This document shows, piece after piece, positions 1 to 7,193 of a stretch of DNA of 7,193 nt. This DNA is from Acidimicrobiales bacterium (GTDB lineage: Bacteria > Actinomycetota > Acidimicrobiia > Acidimicrobiales > RAAP-2), in the NCBI GenBank assembly GCA_017882985.1, contig JADGOK010000037.1, forward strand, positions 1 through 7,193. Reading direction: 5' to 3'. Under the pieces are notes generated by a model, which was not told where the DNA came from, ran no database searches, and saw nothing but the letters and a program-made list of their open reading frames with translations. The position numbers and the translations under genes are program-made. The first letter of the stretch is position 1. Every line of letters begins with the position of its first letter.

Positions 1-1
1 T

Positions 2-1027
2 GTCCTGGCTTCTCTCTTGTCGCTGTCGCGCCACGGCGTTCAGGAGTTGGGTGCGGTCGTCGCCGGCGTGCCGATGTGGCGACTGCACTGGTTCAGCCTG
101 CACGAGTGGGGCGTCATCGTCACCACCGCTTTGACCCTCGTCGTCGTCATCATCAGTCAGAGCGCCGCGACGGCGCGCGCAGCCGCTGACGAAATTGGCG
201 TCGCCGACGATCTCAATCGTGACTTCGTCGGCATCGGCATGGCGAACGTCGTCGCGGGCCTCTGTGGGGCGATGCCCGTCAACGCCAGCCCCGCGCGCAC
301 GACCGTTACCCGACTGGCCGGGGGACGGACCAAGATGGTGGCCCTCGTCGCCGTCGTGGGGGCACTGTTGTTCTCACCGCTGGCCCGGTACGCGCACGCG
401 ATTCCTCTTGCGGCGCTCGCGGGCGTGCTGCTCTTCGTGGCCGGGCGGCTCATCAAGATCGGCCAAATACGAAGGATCCTGCGCACGAGCCGCGTCGAGT
501 TCTCCCTCGCGATCCTGACCGGTCTCGGCGTCGTCGTGCTGGGGGTCGAACTCGGACTCGCGCTCGCGGTGGCCTTGGCGATTCTCGACCGCACGTGGCG
601 CTCGTCGCGTCCAGAGATGGTTGAACTCGGTCGTCGCAAGGGCACGACCAGCTGGGAGTCCCTCGACGCGAAGGGGGTCGAACGGATCGACCACATCGTC
701 GTGATCTTCTTCGGAGGTGCGCTCTACTTCGCCAACGCCGGCATCTTTCGTCGTAACCTGCACACGTTGATGAAGAACGTGCCGGGAACCAAGCACCTCA
801 TCGTCGACGCGGTGGCGATGTCGGACATCGATTACACGGGTCTCGTCACGCTCAGCCAAGTGGTTGGCGACCTGACGTCGGACGACGTCAGCATCTCGGT
901 GGCGCGCGCGAACGAGGAAGTGCGCGGGCAACTGTCGACGTTCACGGACAAGGCCCTACGGCACGTTCGCCTGTTCGACAGCGTCGACGCCGCGGCGAAC
1001 CACGCGATCGATCACTCGAAGGGCTAG
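2..1027 (+). CDS. SulP-family anion transporter with C-terminal STAS domain (5' end outside window)
   Basis: This is the C-terminal 341 residues of a SulP (SLC26-type) inner-membrane anion transporter, a family that carries sulfate, bicarbonate or other anions. The frame is open to the left edge, so the TTG at 17 is probably not the start; full-length members are about 550 residues, so roughly 200 are missing. Visible residues ~36-200 hold hydrophobic segments (around [47 protein letters not shown] and [10 protein letters not shown]). Between the first two lies the family's conserved stretch, here [19 protein letters not shown] followed by the G-rich LAGGRTK. Residues ~228-335 form a STAS domain: [14 protein letters not shown], then [15 protein letters not shown], where DYTG sits at the usual DSTG-like loop. 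STAS domains act in the cytoplasm in trafficking and regulation. Substrate cannot be read from this fragment. The stop codon overlaps the convergent acnA stop. Confidence 0.9.
   Translation, partial: VLASLLSLSRHGVQELGAVVAGVPMWRLHWFSLHEWGVIVTTALTLVVVIISQSAATARAAADEIGVADDLNRDFVGIGMANVVAGLCGAMPVNASPARTTVTRLAGGRTKMVALVAVVGALLFSPLARYAHAIPLAALAGVLLFVAGRLIKIGQIRRILRTSRVEFSLAILTGLGVVVLGVELGLALAVALAILDRTWRSSRPEMVELGRRKGTTSWESLDAKGVERIDHIVVIFFGGALYFANAGIFRRNLHTLMKNVPGTKHLIVDAVAMSDIDYTGLVTLSQVVGDLTSDDVSISVARANEEVRGQLSTFTDKALRHVRLFDSVDAAANHAIDHSKG
1024..1027. other. CTAG palindrome giving both stop codons of a convergent gene pair
   Basis: The four bases CTAG contain the TAG stop of the SulP gene on the + strand (1025-1027) and the TAG stop of acnA on the - strand (1026 down to 1024). 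The two coding regions therefore overlap tail to tail by 4 bp with no intergenic space. Any terminator for either gene would have to lie inside the other's coding sequence; no hairpin with a T-run was noticed nearby. Confidence 0.95.
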
Positions 1028-3708
1028 TTGACCGCCAACTGGCGCAGCATGAAATTAAGCACGCCGCCGTGGCGGTAGTACTCCGCCTCCGTCGGCGTGT
1101 CGATGCGCAAGCGCACCGCGAAGTCGAACTGCTCTCCGTTGGTCCTCGTCACGCTTACGGTCACCCGGGGCACCGTCTCACCTTGGTTGAGCGGCTCGAG
1201 GCCGTGCACGGCGTACACCTCGGTGCCGTCGAGGTCGTAGGTCAGCGCCGATTCGCCGGCGGTGAACTGCAGTGGCAGCACGCCCATCCCGACGAGGTTG
1301 GAACGGTGGATGCGCTCAAAGCTCTCCACGAGCACCGCCTTCACGCCGAGCAACTTGGTGCCCTTCGCGGCCCAGTCACGACTCGATCCGCTGCCGTATT
1401 CCTTACCGCCGAGAATCATGAGCGGCGTCCCCTCGAGCGAGTACGCCATTGCGGCGTCAAAAATCGCCATCTGCGTGCCCTCGGGCAGTTTGATCGTGAT
1501 GCCGCCTTCGGTCCCTGGCGCCATTTGGTTGCGTAGTCGAATGTTGGCGAACGTGCCGCGCACCATCACTTCGTGATTACCGCGGCGCGTCCCGTAGCTG
1601 TTGAAGTCTTGGCGCTCGACGCCCCCGTCGGTCAGGTAGAGCCCGGCCGGCACGGTCGGGCGAATGTTGCCCGCGGGCGAGATGTGGTCGGTCGTCACCG
1701 AATCACCGAGCTTCGCGAGCACGCGGATGCCGTCGATGTCGCTGACGACCCCGGGCTCCATCGTGAGCCCTTCGAAGTAGGGGGGCAGCTTCACGTACGT
1801 CGACGCGTCGTCCCAGGCGTACGTGACCGCGTTCGTCGCGGGCACGGCCTGCCAGCGCTCGTCGCCACTGAAGGCACTCGCGTAGCGCTCTTCGAACATC
1901 TCGGGCGTGAGCGAGGCCCGTACGGCGTCTGCAACTTCAGCGTCACTCGGCCAGAGGTCCTTCAGGAAGACGGGTGCGCCGTCGGCTCCCGTGCCGAGCG
2001 GCTCCTGGGTCAGGTCGATGTCGATGGTGCCCGCGAGCGCGTACGCGACGACCAGCGGCGGACTCGCGAGGAAGTTCTGCTTCACGTCGGGGTGGATGCG
2101 ACCTTCGAAGTTGCGATTGCCCGACAGCACCGACACGACCGAAAGGTCGTGCTCGTTGACGGCGTCGGAAACACCGGCGAGCAATGGGCCAGTGTTGCCA
2201 ATGCACGTGGTGCAACCAAAGCCCGCGAGGTAGAAGCCCAACCTGTCGAGCGGGACCACGAGATCGGCGCGCTCGAGGTAGTCCATGACGACACGGCTGC
2301 CCGGAGCGAGGGAGGTCTTCACCCACGGCTTGACTTCGAGGCCTCGTTCGACCGCGCGCCGCGCGACGAGTCCCGCGGCGACGAGCACGGCGGGATTGGA
2401 GGTGTTGGTGCACGAGGTGATCGCCGCCACCGTGACCGCGCCGTCGCGTAGATGTTCGGCGGCGTCGACACCGCGGACCTCGAGTGGCTCGCGACCGAGC
2501 GCGTCGCGGAACGCTCCACGCGCTCCAGAAAGTGACACGCGGTCCTGGGGACGCTTCGGACCGGCGAGGCTCGGCTCGACCGTGGCGAGGTCGAGCTCGA
2601 CGTACTCGGAGTAGATCGGTTCGACGGCGGTGCTGTCGTGCCAGATACCCTGAGCTTTGGCGTAGGCCTCGACGAGCTGCAGCTGTTCGAGGGGACGGCC
2701 GGTGAAGGCGAGATAGTCAACCGTCACCTGGTCGATCGGGAAGATGGCACACGTGGCGCCGTACTCGGGCGACATGTTGCCGATGGTGGCGCGCGTCTCG
2801 AGCGAGAGCGACGCGACACCGGGGCCGTAGGCCTCGACGAACTTACCCACGACGCCGTGTCGACGTAGTAACTCGGTGATGGTGAGCACGACGTCGGTGG
2901 CCGTGACGCCTTCGCGCGTCGCGCCGAGGAGACGAAGACCGACGACGGGAGGAATCAGCATGGACGTGGGTTGGCCCAACATGCCGGCTTCGGCTTCGAT
3001 GCCACCCACGCCCCAGCCGAGTACGCCGAGTCCGTTCACCATCGTGGTGTGCGAGTCGGTGCCGACGACCGTGTCGAGGTAGGCAACACCGCCGAGTTCG
3101 AAGACGACGCGCGCCAGGTGCTCGAGGTTGACCTGGTGGCAGATGCCCATGCCCGGGGGCACGACGCGGAACTGCTCGAACGAGCTCTGGGCCCACTTCA
3201 GGAACGTGTAGCGCTCGACGTTGCGCTCGTACTCGATCGCGACGTTCTCCTCGTAGCTCTCGGGCGTGCCCGAGTGCTCGATGATCACCGAGTGGTCGAT
3301 GACCAGTTCGACCGGCACCAGGGGATTGATCTTCTTCGGATCCCCACCGAGGGCGATGATCGCGTCGCGCATCGACGCGAGGTCCACCACGGCCGGTACA
3401 CCGGTCAGGTCCTGCATGAGGACTCGCTCGGGGGTGAAGGCGATCTCCTTCGCGTCCTCGCCCGCCGCCTCACCGTGGCGCGTCGGCGTCTCAGCCCAGC
3501 GAGCGAGCGCCTCGATGTCGCCGGCACGAACCTTCACGCCGTCCTCGTGTCGCAACAGATTCTCCAACAGCACTTTGATCGAATACGGGAGCCGGTCGAC
3601 ACCGAGCTCGCGCAGCGCGTCGGCGCGTAGCGAGTAGTAGGTGAGTGAACGGTCCGCGACGCCGAGCGTGCTGCGCGAACCAAAACTGTTGAGCGAGGGA
3701 GTGGTCAT
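1024..3708 (-). CDS. acnA: aconitate hydratase A (aconitase)
   Basis: This is a cytoplasmic [4Fe-4S] enzyme that interconverts citrate and isocitrate via cis-aconitate in the TCA cycle. The 894-residue product matches the usual AcnA/IRP-type length of about 890-900. The three cluster ligands are present: Cys433 in SCTNTSNP, and Cys499 and Cys502 in [13 protein letters not shown]. Other family signatures are [20 protein letters not shown] (~218-237), [12 protein letters not shown] (~671-682), [20 protein letters not shown] (~703-722) and the swivel-domain [12 protein letters not shown] (~772-783) with [17 protein letters not shown]. The frame stays open 56 codons further upstream, but that stretch looks non-coding (Ser/Arg/Pro-rich) and would run into argS. 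The ATG at 3708 gives [17 protein letters not shown], a normal aconitase N-terminus. No clear Shine-Dalgarno precedes it, which fits leaderless translation. The gene is divergent from argS and convergent with the SulP gene. No acnR-like regulator gene lies next to it. Confidence 0.97.
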   Translation of the reverse strand: MTTPSLNSFGSRSTLGVADRSLTYYSLRADALRELGVDRLPYSIKVLLENLLRHEDGVKVRAGDIEALARWAETPTRHGEAAGEDAKEIAFTPERVLMQDLTGVPAVVDLASMRDAIIALGGDPKKINPLVPVELVIDHSVIIEHSGTPESYEENVAIEYERNVERYTFLKWAQSSFEQFRVVPPGMGICHQVNLEHLARVVFELGGVAYLDTVVGTDSHTTMVNGLGVLGWGVGGIEAEAGMLGQPTSMLIPPVVGLRLLGATREGVTATDVVLTITELLRRHGVVGKFVEAYGPGVASLSLETRATIGNMSPEYGATCAIFPIDQVTVDYLAFTGRPLEQLQLVEAYAKAQGIWHDSTAVEPIYSEYVELDLATVEPSLAGPKRPQDRVSLSGARGAFRDALGREPLEVRGVDAAEHLRDGAVTVAAITSCTNTSNPAVLVAAGLVARRAVERGLEVKPWVKTSLAPGSRVVMDYLERADLVVPLDRLGFYLAGFGCTTCIGNTGPLLAGVSDAVNEHDLSVVSVLSGNRNFEGRIHPDVKQNFLASPPLVVAYALAGTIDIDLTQEPLGTGADGAPVFLKDLWPSDAEVADAVRASLTPEMFEERYASAFSGDERWQAVPATNAVTYAWDDASTYVKLPPYFEGLTMEPGVVSDIDGIRVLAKLGDSVTTDHISPAGNIRPTVPAGLYLTDGGVERQDFNSYGTRRGNHEVMVRGTFANIRLRNQMAPGTEGGITIKLPEGTQMAIFDAAMAYSLEGTPLMILGGKEYGSGSSRDWAAKGTKLLGVKAVLVESFERIHRSNLVGMGVLPLQFTAGESALTYDLDGTEVYAVHGLEPLNQGETVPRVTVSVTRTNGEQFDFAVRLRIDTPTEAEYYRHGGVLNFMLRQLAVN

Positions 3709-3714
3709 ACGTCC

Positions 3715-3720
3715 ATTCTG
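3715..3720 (-). promoter_or_regulatory. possible acnA -10 box for a leaderless transcript
   Basis: On the - strand this reads CAGAAT, four of six matches to TATAAT. It ends six bases before the acnA ATG. That spacing would put transcription start at or next to the A of the start codon, a common arrangement in actinobacterial leaderless mRNAs, and it agrees with the lack of a Shine-Dalgarno. No convincing -35 hexamer is seen about 17 bases further upstream, so this is only a candidate. Confidence 0.25.
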
Positions 3721-3732
3721 CCGTGTTGCGCG

Positions 3733-3748
3733 ACCCCTCGCGACGGGT
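3733..3748. repeat. imperfect 16-bp palindrome, candidate operator
   Basis: The sequence ACCCCTCGCGACGGGT is self-complementary except for one C-C pair: arms ACCC/GGGT flank a central TCGCGA, so seven of eight position pairs match. It lies 25-40 bases upstream of the acnA start and 43-58 bases upstream of the argS start. This is where a dimeric regulator could affect either promoter. In GC-rich DNA short palindromes also arise by chance, and it does not resemble the AcnR operator of Corynebacterium as I recall it. Confidence 0.35.
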
Positions 3749-3790
3749 GAGTGGTTCGGGGGGTGTGGCGCAAGTGCGAGACTGGTGAGG

Positions 3791-5509
3791 ATGACCTCGA
3801 CGTACGAACTGCTCCGCCAACGACTGGCCGAGGCCTTTGATTCGTTGGCGCCCGGTGCCGACCCGGTGCTGCGCACGTCCGAACGAAGCGACTACCAAGC
3901 GAACGGCGTCATGGCGCTCGCCAAGGTGTTGGGTCGACCGCCTCGTGAGGTGGCTGACGAGATCGTCGCTCGCCTCGACCTCGAGGGACTGGCCGATGTG
4001 CAGGTGGCCGGACCGGGTTTCCTCAACCTCACCGTGTGTCACGAACTGTTCGGTCGCCAGTTGCTCGAACTGCTCGAGGACCCCCGTCTGGGGCTCCCAG
4101 TCACCTCGCAACCGAGGACGGTCGTCATTGACTACTCGGCACCCAACGTCGCCAAGGAGATGCACGTCGGTCACCTCCGCGGGACAGTGATTGGCGACGC
4201 GTTGGCGAGGATGTACCGATTCGCCGGCCACCGCGTCGTGGCGCGCAATCACGTGGGTGACTGGGGGACGCCGTTCGGGATGCTGATCGAGCACCTCTTG
4301 GACTTGGGAGAGGACGAAGCGGTCGCGTCGCTCTCCATTGGTGACCTCGACGGCTTCTACCGAACGGCCCGGACGAAGTTCGACGCCGACGACGCCTTCA
4401 AGGAGAGAAGCCGAGCCCGCGTCGTCGCGCTGCAGGCGGGTGACCCCGAGACGAGTCGTCTCTGGCGGATTCTCGTCGATCAGTCGGTTGCGTACTTCGA
4501 CGAGGTCTACGCCAAACTCGATATCACGCTCACGCCGGGCGACGTCATAGGCGAGTCGTTCTACAACGACATGCTCGAGGACGTGGTGCGCGACCTCGAC
4601 GCGGCGGATCTGCTCGTCGAGAGCGGGGGCGCGCGTTGCGTTTTTCCACCGGGTTTCTCCAACCGCGACGGCGAGCCGTTGCCGCTGATCGTCCAAAAGG
4701 GCGACGAGGGATTCGGTTACGCCGCGACCGACCTCGCAGCAGTGCGCGACCGCGTGAGTCGTCTGCACGCCGACGAGATTCTCTACTTCGTCGGCGTTCC
4801 CCAGACCCAGCACTTCGAGATGGTCTTCGCCGTGGCGCGCCTCGCCGGATGGTTGCCCGACAGCGTTCGCTGCGAGCACGTGGCCTTTGGCAACGTGCTC
4901 GGCCCCGACCGCAAGATGTTCAAGACCCGCAGCGGCGAGACCGTGAAGCTCGTGACGCTGCTCGACGAAGCGATCGAACGCGCCGACGAGATACTCGAAG
5001 AGAGAGGCCGAGACCTCGATCCGGCGGCACGCCTGGCGCTGCCGGTGCAGATCGCGCGCGCGGCGGTGAAGTACGCCGATCTGTCGACCGATCGAGAGCG
5101 CGACTACATCTTCGACCTCGACCGAATGGTCGCGTTCGAAGGTGACACCGGTCCGTACCTCCAGTACGCTCACGCCCGATTACGCTCGATTTTTCGACGC
5201 CTCGGCGCGCCGTGGGACCACGACGCGGTCACCTTCGCGCTGGCCAACCACGCCGAGCGTCACTTGGCGCTGGGCCTGTTGGCCTTCCCCGAGGCGTTCG
5301 AGGCGGCCTTTCGCACGCTCCAGCCGCACCGGCTCTGTGGTTACCTGTTCGACCTGGCCCAACGCTTCACTTCGTTCTACGAGGCCTGCCCGGTGCTGTC
5401 GTCCGAAGGGGCGCTACGCGACGAGCGCTTGGCCCTTTGTGAGTTAACGGCGCGCACCCTCGAACTCGGTCTTTCGCTCTTGGGCATCGAGGCACCGGAA
5501 CAGATGTAG
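3791..5509 (+). CDS. argS: arginyl-tRNA synthetase, E. coli/eukaryote-like type
   Basis: This class I aminoacyl-tRNA synthetase charges tRNA-Arg with arginine in the cytoplasm. The product is 572 residues, close to the roughly 577 of E. coli ArgS. Residues ~1-85 are the ArgRS-specific N-terminal domain, with [16 protein letters not shown] (33-48) and VAGPGFLNL (72-80). The catalytic core carries the HIGH-type motif HVGH (125-128) inside [16 protein letters not shown], then [19 protein letters not shown]. The KMSK site is degenerate, reading [13 protein letters not shown] (375-387), as is normal in this ArgRS type, where a Lys just before the HIGH motif (Lys122 here) is thought to compensate. 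[20 protein letters not shown] (425-444) leads into the C-terminal anticodon-binding (DALR) domain, ending [10 protein letters not shown]. The ATG at 3791 gives a family-like N-terminus. It is directly preceded by GGTGAGG, too close for a normal Shine-Dalgarno; an in-frame GTG at 3785 would add two residues and cannot be excluded. Confidence 0.96.
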   Translation: MTSTYELLRQRLAEAFDSLAPGADPVLRTSERSDYQANGVMALAKVLGRPPREVADEIVARLDLEGLADVQVAGPGFLNLTVCHELFGRQLLELLEDPRLGLPVTSQPRTVVIDYSAPNVAKEMHVGHLRGTVIGDALARMYRFAGHRVVARNHVGDWGTPFGMLIEHLLDLGEDEAVASLSIGDLDGFYRTARTKFDADDAFKERSRARVVALQAGDPETSRLWRILVDQSVAYFDEVYAKLDITLTPGDVIGESFYNDMLEDVVRDLDAADLLVESGGARCVFPPGFSNRDGEPLPLIVQKGDEGFGYAATDLAAVRDRVSRLHADEILYFVGVPQTQHFEMVFAVARLAGWLPDSVRCEHVAFGNVLGPDRKMFKTRSGETVKLVTLLDEAIERADEILEERGRDLDPAARLALPVQIARAAVKYADLSTDRERDYIFDLDRMVAFEGDTGPYLQYAHARLRSIFRRLGAPWDHDAVTFALANHAERHLALGLLAFPEAFEAAFRTLQPHRLCGYLFDLAQRFTSFYEACPVLSSEGALRDERLALCELTARTLELGLSLLGIEAPEQM

Positions 5510-5549
5510 TTCCGCCGTCGCGGGTTGCGTGCGCTGGATAGAGTACGAA

Positions 5550-5569
5550 TCGAGGCGCGAGGCGCCCGA
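5550..5569 (+). repeat. bulged hairpin and tandem heptamer upstream of the alcohol dehydrogenase gene
   Basis: Within the 79-bp gap between argS and the dehydrogenase gene, TCG-a-GGCGC and GCGCC-CGA can pair across a GAG loop, giving eight base pairs with a single bulged A. The same bases contain GAGGCGC twice in direct tandem (5552-5558 and 5559-5565). No T-run follows, so it does not look like an intrinsic terminator for argS. It lies about 20 bases upstream of the dehydrogenase ATG and could be an operator or a 5'-leader structure. The rest of the gap has no convincing promoter; TAGAGT at 5539-5544 is a weak -10 candidate without a matching -35. Confidence 0.3.
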
Positions 5570-5578
5570 ACAAAGTGT

Positions 5579-5585
5579 GGGGGAG
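5579..5585 (+). promoter_or_regulatory. ribosome binding site of the alcohol dehydrogenase gene
   Basis: GGGGGAG is followed by AAA and then the ATG at 5589. The spacing of three to four bases is shorter than ideal. This purine run still supports the ATG at 5589 over the upstream in-frame GTG at 5529, which would add 20 residues unlike the family's N-terminus. Confidence 0.5.
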
Positions 5586-5588
5586 AAA

Positions 5589-6737
5589 ATGCAAGTAAAG
5601 GCCGCAGTCGTCACCGAACTCAATGGACCTTGGCACACCGAAGTCATCGAGATCGACGAGCCGCACGCTCACGAGGTGAAGGTCAAGATGGCATTCGCGG
5701 GAATGTGCCACTCGGACGAGCACAGCCGTGTCGGGGACATGACGGCCCCGCCGGAGGTCTTGAGTTTCTTCGGCGTGGACTCGATGTTTCCGTTTATCGG
5801 CGGACACGAGGGCTCCGGCGTCGTGGAGTCCGTCGGTTCGAACGTCACGGCGCTCGCGCCCGGCGATCACGTCAGCGTTTCGTTCATCCCCTCATGCGGC
5901 AAGTGCGAATACTGCGCCTCCGGTCGGCCGTTCATTTGCGACCTCGGAGCCACCACGTTGGCGGGACCGATGATTTCGGACGGAACGTGGCGCCATCATC
6001 TGGGGGAGAAGAACCTCAATCGATACGCGCAACTGGGAACGTTTTCGGAGTACATCGTGGTTCACGAGGCCTCGCTCATCCGGATAGACCCCTGGTACGA
6101 CCTTCGAGCCGCAGCGCTCATCTCTTGTGGACTGGCGACCGGATTCGGGTCCGCGGCGAACCGTGGTGGGATCAAGCCCGGCGACGTCGTTGCAGTGATC
6201 GGTTGTGGTGGCGTGGGTTCCGGGGCGATTCAAGGTGCCGTGCACGCCGGAGCGCGCGCCGTCATCGCGATTGACACGAACCAGTCCAAGGTCGACCGCG
6301 CCATGAAGATCGGTGCCACCCACGGCGCGACGAACACGCTCGAGGCGGCGTTCGGCTTCCTGAGCGAGTTGACGTCGGGCAAGAACTGCGATGTCGTGAT
6401 ACTGACGCCCGGGCGTCTGACCGGCGAGATGATCGAAGAAGCTCGTTCCATCACGGCCAAGGGTGGCGTGATCGTTGCGACGGCGATTGCTCCCTTCTCC
6501 CAGACCACCGTTGACATCAACCTCGCGATGTTCACTTTGACGAACCAGGAACTGCGCGGCACGATCTTCGGATCAGTGGCGCCTCGGGTGCAGATTCCAC
6601 GATTGTTGAGGATGCACCACGAAGGCAATCTCATCATCGACGAACTCATCACCCAGGAGTACTCGATCGACGAGGTCAATCAGGGGTATCTGGATCTCGA
6701 AGCCGGAAAAAACGTTCGGGGCGTCATTCGCTTCTAG
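5589..6737 (+). CDS. NDMA-dependent (mycofactocin-associated) zinc alcohol dehydrogenase
   Basis: This medium-chain zinc alcohol dehydrogenase belongs to the nicotinoprotein group, which keeps NAD(H) bound and in vitro is re-oxidised by the artificial acceptor NDMA. The natural partner in many actinobacteria is thought to be mycofactocin. The product has 382 residues. Catalytic zinc ligands are likely Cys40 (GMCHSDEH), His73 (GGHEGSGVV) and Cys180 (SCGLATGFGS). Structural zinc ligands are Cys103, 106, 109 and 117 in PSCGKCEYCASGRPFICDLG. The Rossmann fold shows GCGGVG (205-210) and an acidic Asp229 that favours NAD over NADP. The segments FIPSCG, CDLGA, LGTFSEY, TAKGG, INLAMFTL, RGTIFG and the C-terminal NVRGVIRF match the mycobacterial NDMA-dependent family as I recall it. 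Residues ~51-68 look like an insertion relative to that family. The substrate is not evident. The gene follows argS by 79 bp and faces mftF, which supports a mycofactocin link. Confidence 0.9.
   Translation: MQVKAAVVTELNGPWHTEVIEIDEPHAHEVKVKMAFAGMCHSDEHSRVGDMTAPPEVLSFFGVDSMFPFIGGHEGSGVVESVGSNVTALAPGDHVSVSFIPSCGKCEYCASGRPFICDLGATTLAGPMISDGTWRHHLGEKNLNRYAQLGTFSEYIVVHEASLIRIDPWYDLRAAALISCGLATGFGSAANRGGIKPGDVVAVIGCGGVGSGAIQGAVHAGARAVIAIDTNQSKVDRAMKIGATHGATNTLEAAFGFLSELTSGKNCDVVILTPGRLTGEMIEEARSITAKGGVIVATAIAPFSQTTVDINLAMFTLTNQELRGTIFGSVAPRVQIPRLLRMHHEGNLIIDELITQEYSIDEVNQGYLDLEAGKNVRGVIRF
6734..6737. other. second CTAG palindrome giving both stop codons of a convergent gene pair
   Basis: The TAG stop of the alcohol dehydrogenase gene (6735-6737) and the TAG stop of the leftward mftF gene (6736 down to 6734) share these four bases. 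This is the same arrangement as at 1024-1027. Confidence 0.95.
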
Positions 6738-7193
6738 TTCGCTGGTCCAATCGAATCGTCCAACTTGTCCTTGAACCCTAGGACCTCGCGCAAGCCAATC
6801 GACGACTTCGTAATTTGGGGTGTCAGCGCGCGTAGTGATCGCGTGCGCCACGCGCCTCGCCACACACCGACGCTGTAGGCGAGATCATCGGCGATGGCGA
6901 GCGGGACGTCGGCGACGCGGACGCGACTGTTTCTCCAGCGCCAGGCGGTACCGACCAAGAACAGCGCGAGCGCGCGTCGCCGTAGCTTGGGGTGGAGCGT
7001 CGCGATGAGTACCAACGGCCCGTAGGTACGAACGACGGACCTCGCCAGTGGTCCTGCGGAGCGCGCCATGCCACGCCCCACCACCTCGCGCGCCACTTGA
7101 CCTGGATCGTCGCTCGAGGGCGCGAGACGATCCCGAAGGTGGTTGCGCGCGATTCGGATAATCCGTGCCCCGATCGCGGGTTTGCCCACGAGG
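6734..7193 (-). CDS. mftF: mycofactocin glycosyltransferase, C-terminal part (5' end outside window)
   Basis: This is the last 152 codons of a leftward gene that stays open to the right edge; the GTG at 7189 is internal. The C-terminal stretch IADDLAYSVGVWRGAWRTRS (~100-119), followed by LRALTPQIT, resembles the conserved C-terminal end of MftF, the family 2 glycosyltransferase that adds glucose units to premycofactocin. Before it comes a moderately hydrophobic region, YGPLVLIATLHPKLRRRALA (~57-76) with LFLVGTAW, typical of the MftF C-terminal portion. The GT2 catalytic domain would lie in the missing N-terminal part, so no catalytic residues can be checked. A polar tail of about 24 residues follows LTPQIT and looks less conserved. 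The neighbouring mycofactocin-type alcohol dehydrogenase supports the call. An unrelated membrane-associated protein is the alternative, but the motif fit and context make that less likely. Confidence 0.78.
   Translation of the reverse strand, partial: LVGKPAIGARIIRIARNHLRDRLAPSSDDPGQVAREVVGRGMARSAGPLARSVVRTYGPLVLIATLHPKLRRRALALFLVGTAWRWRNSRVRVADVPLAIADDLAYSVGVWRGAWRTRSLRALTPQITKSSIGLREVLGFKDKLDDSIGPAN

Larger units (their letters stand above)
3709..3790. promoter_or_regulatory. divergent acnA/argS intergenic region
   Basis: This 82-bp gap separates the start codons of acnA (leftward) and argS (rightward), so it should hold the promoters for both, possibly overlapping. It is very GC-rich and has no TA dinucleotide, so a consensus TANNNT -10 box is absent on either strand. 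The recognisable elements are an imperfect palindrome at 3733-3748 and a weak -10-like hexamer for acnA at 3715-3720. Promoter function is inferred from gene layout. Confidence 0.6.

Noticed and set aside
374..931. A 185-codon open frame antisense to the SulP gene
   Set aside because: It is a shadow of the STAS and membrane coding region, with no recognisable domain and His/Arg/Glu-rich composition.
1573..2451. A 292-codon open frame on the + strand inside acnA
   Set aside because: It is antisense to well-conserved aconitase sequence including the cluster cysteines, and its composition (Arg/Val/Glu/His-rich) is typical of a shadow frame.
3641..3790. Upstream 50-codon extension of argS
   Set aside because: It would overlap the acnA 5' coding region. 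The ATG at 3791 gives an N-terminus of the expected length relative to the conserved DYQAN motif.
3709..3876. Upstream 56-codon extension of acnA
   Set aside because: It would overlap the divergent argS start and adds a low-complexity Ser/Arg/Pro/Ala segment. The ATG at 3708 matches the normal aconitase N-terminus.
3491..5173. A 560-codon open frame on the - strand, antisense to argS and running into the acnA 5' end
   Set aside because: It lies opposite argS, whose motifs are unmistakable. Its translation is rich in His, Arg, Glu, Gln and Val with no recognisable domain, as expected for the mirror frame of a GC-rich gene.
5525..5544. TTGCGT (5525-5530) and TAGAGT (5539-5544) as a dehydrogenase promoter
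   Set aside because: The spacer is only eight bases, far too short for a sigma-70-type promoter, so the pair is not reported as one.
5529..5588. GTG at 5529 as the start of the dehydrogenase, adding 20 residues
   Set aside because: The family begins close to the MQVKAAVV segment, and a GGGGGAG purine run sits just before the ATG at 5589.

Overview
The window is GC-rich DNA, with G or C in most third codon positions, packed with genes on both strands. It most likely comes from an actinobacterium. The best taxonomic clue is a mycofactocin pair at the right end: an NDMA-dependent (nicotinoprotein-type) alcohol dehydrogenase facing the 3' end of the mycofactocin glycosyltransferase gene mftF. 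Mycofactocin genes are concentrated in Actinobacteria. An Acidimicrobiia-like lineage is possible, but that is a guess and no rRNA is present to settle it.

Layout, left to right: (1) the 3' part of a SulP-family anion transporter gene (+ strand, cut by the left edge), with its last membrane segments and a cytoplasmic STAS domain; (2) a complete aconitase gene acnA (- strand), convergent with the transporter; (3) an 82-bp divergent intergenic region with an imperfect 16-bp palindrome and a possible leaderless -10 box for acnA; (4) a complete arginyl-tRNA synthetase gene argS (+ strand) of the E. coli/eukaryote-like sequence type; (5) a 79-bp gap with a bulged hairpin and a tandem heptamer; (6) a complete zinc alcohol dehydrogenase gene of the mycofactocin-associated family (+ strand); (7) the 3' part of mftF (- strand, cut by the right edge).

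Most of the window is housekeeping: aconitase (TCA cycle), ArgS (translation) and an anion transporter. The right end looks like the border of a mycofactocin locus. MftF glycosylates the redox cofactor, and the neighbouring dehydrogenase is of the type expected to need mycofactocin to recycle its bound NAD(H). No mobile element, CRISPR array, tRNA or rRNA was seen, and no gap without a gene exceeds 100 bp.

The most unusual structural feature is that both convergent gene pairs end on the same four-base palindrome, CTAG. It supplies the TAG stop of each gene, so the pairs overlap by 4 bp and leave no room for an intergenic terminator. I see no clearly new biological system. The points that deserve a second look are the mycofactocin border, the CTAG junctions, the ArgS type, an apparent insertion in the dehydrogenase and the small inverted repeats in the two promoter-sized gaps.
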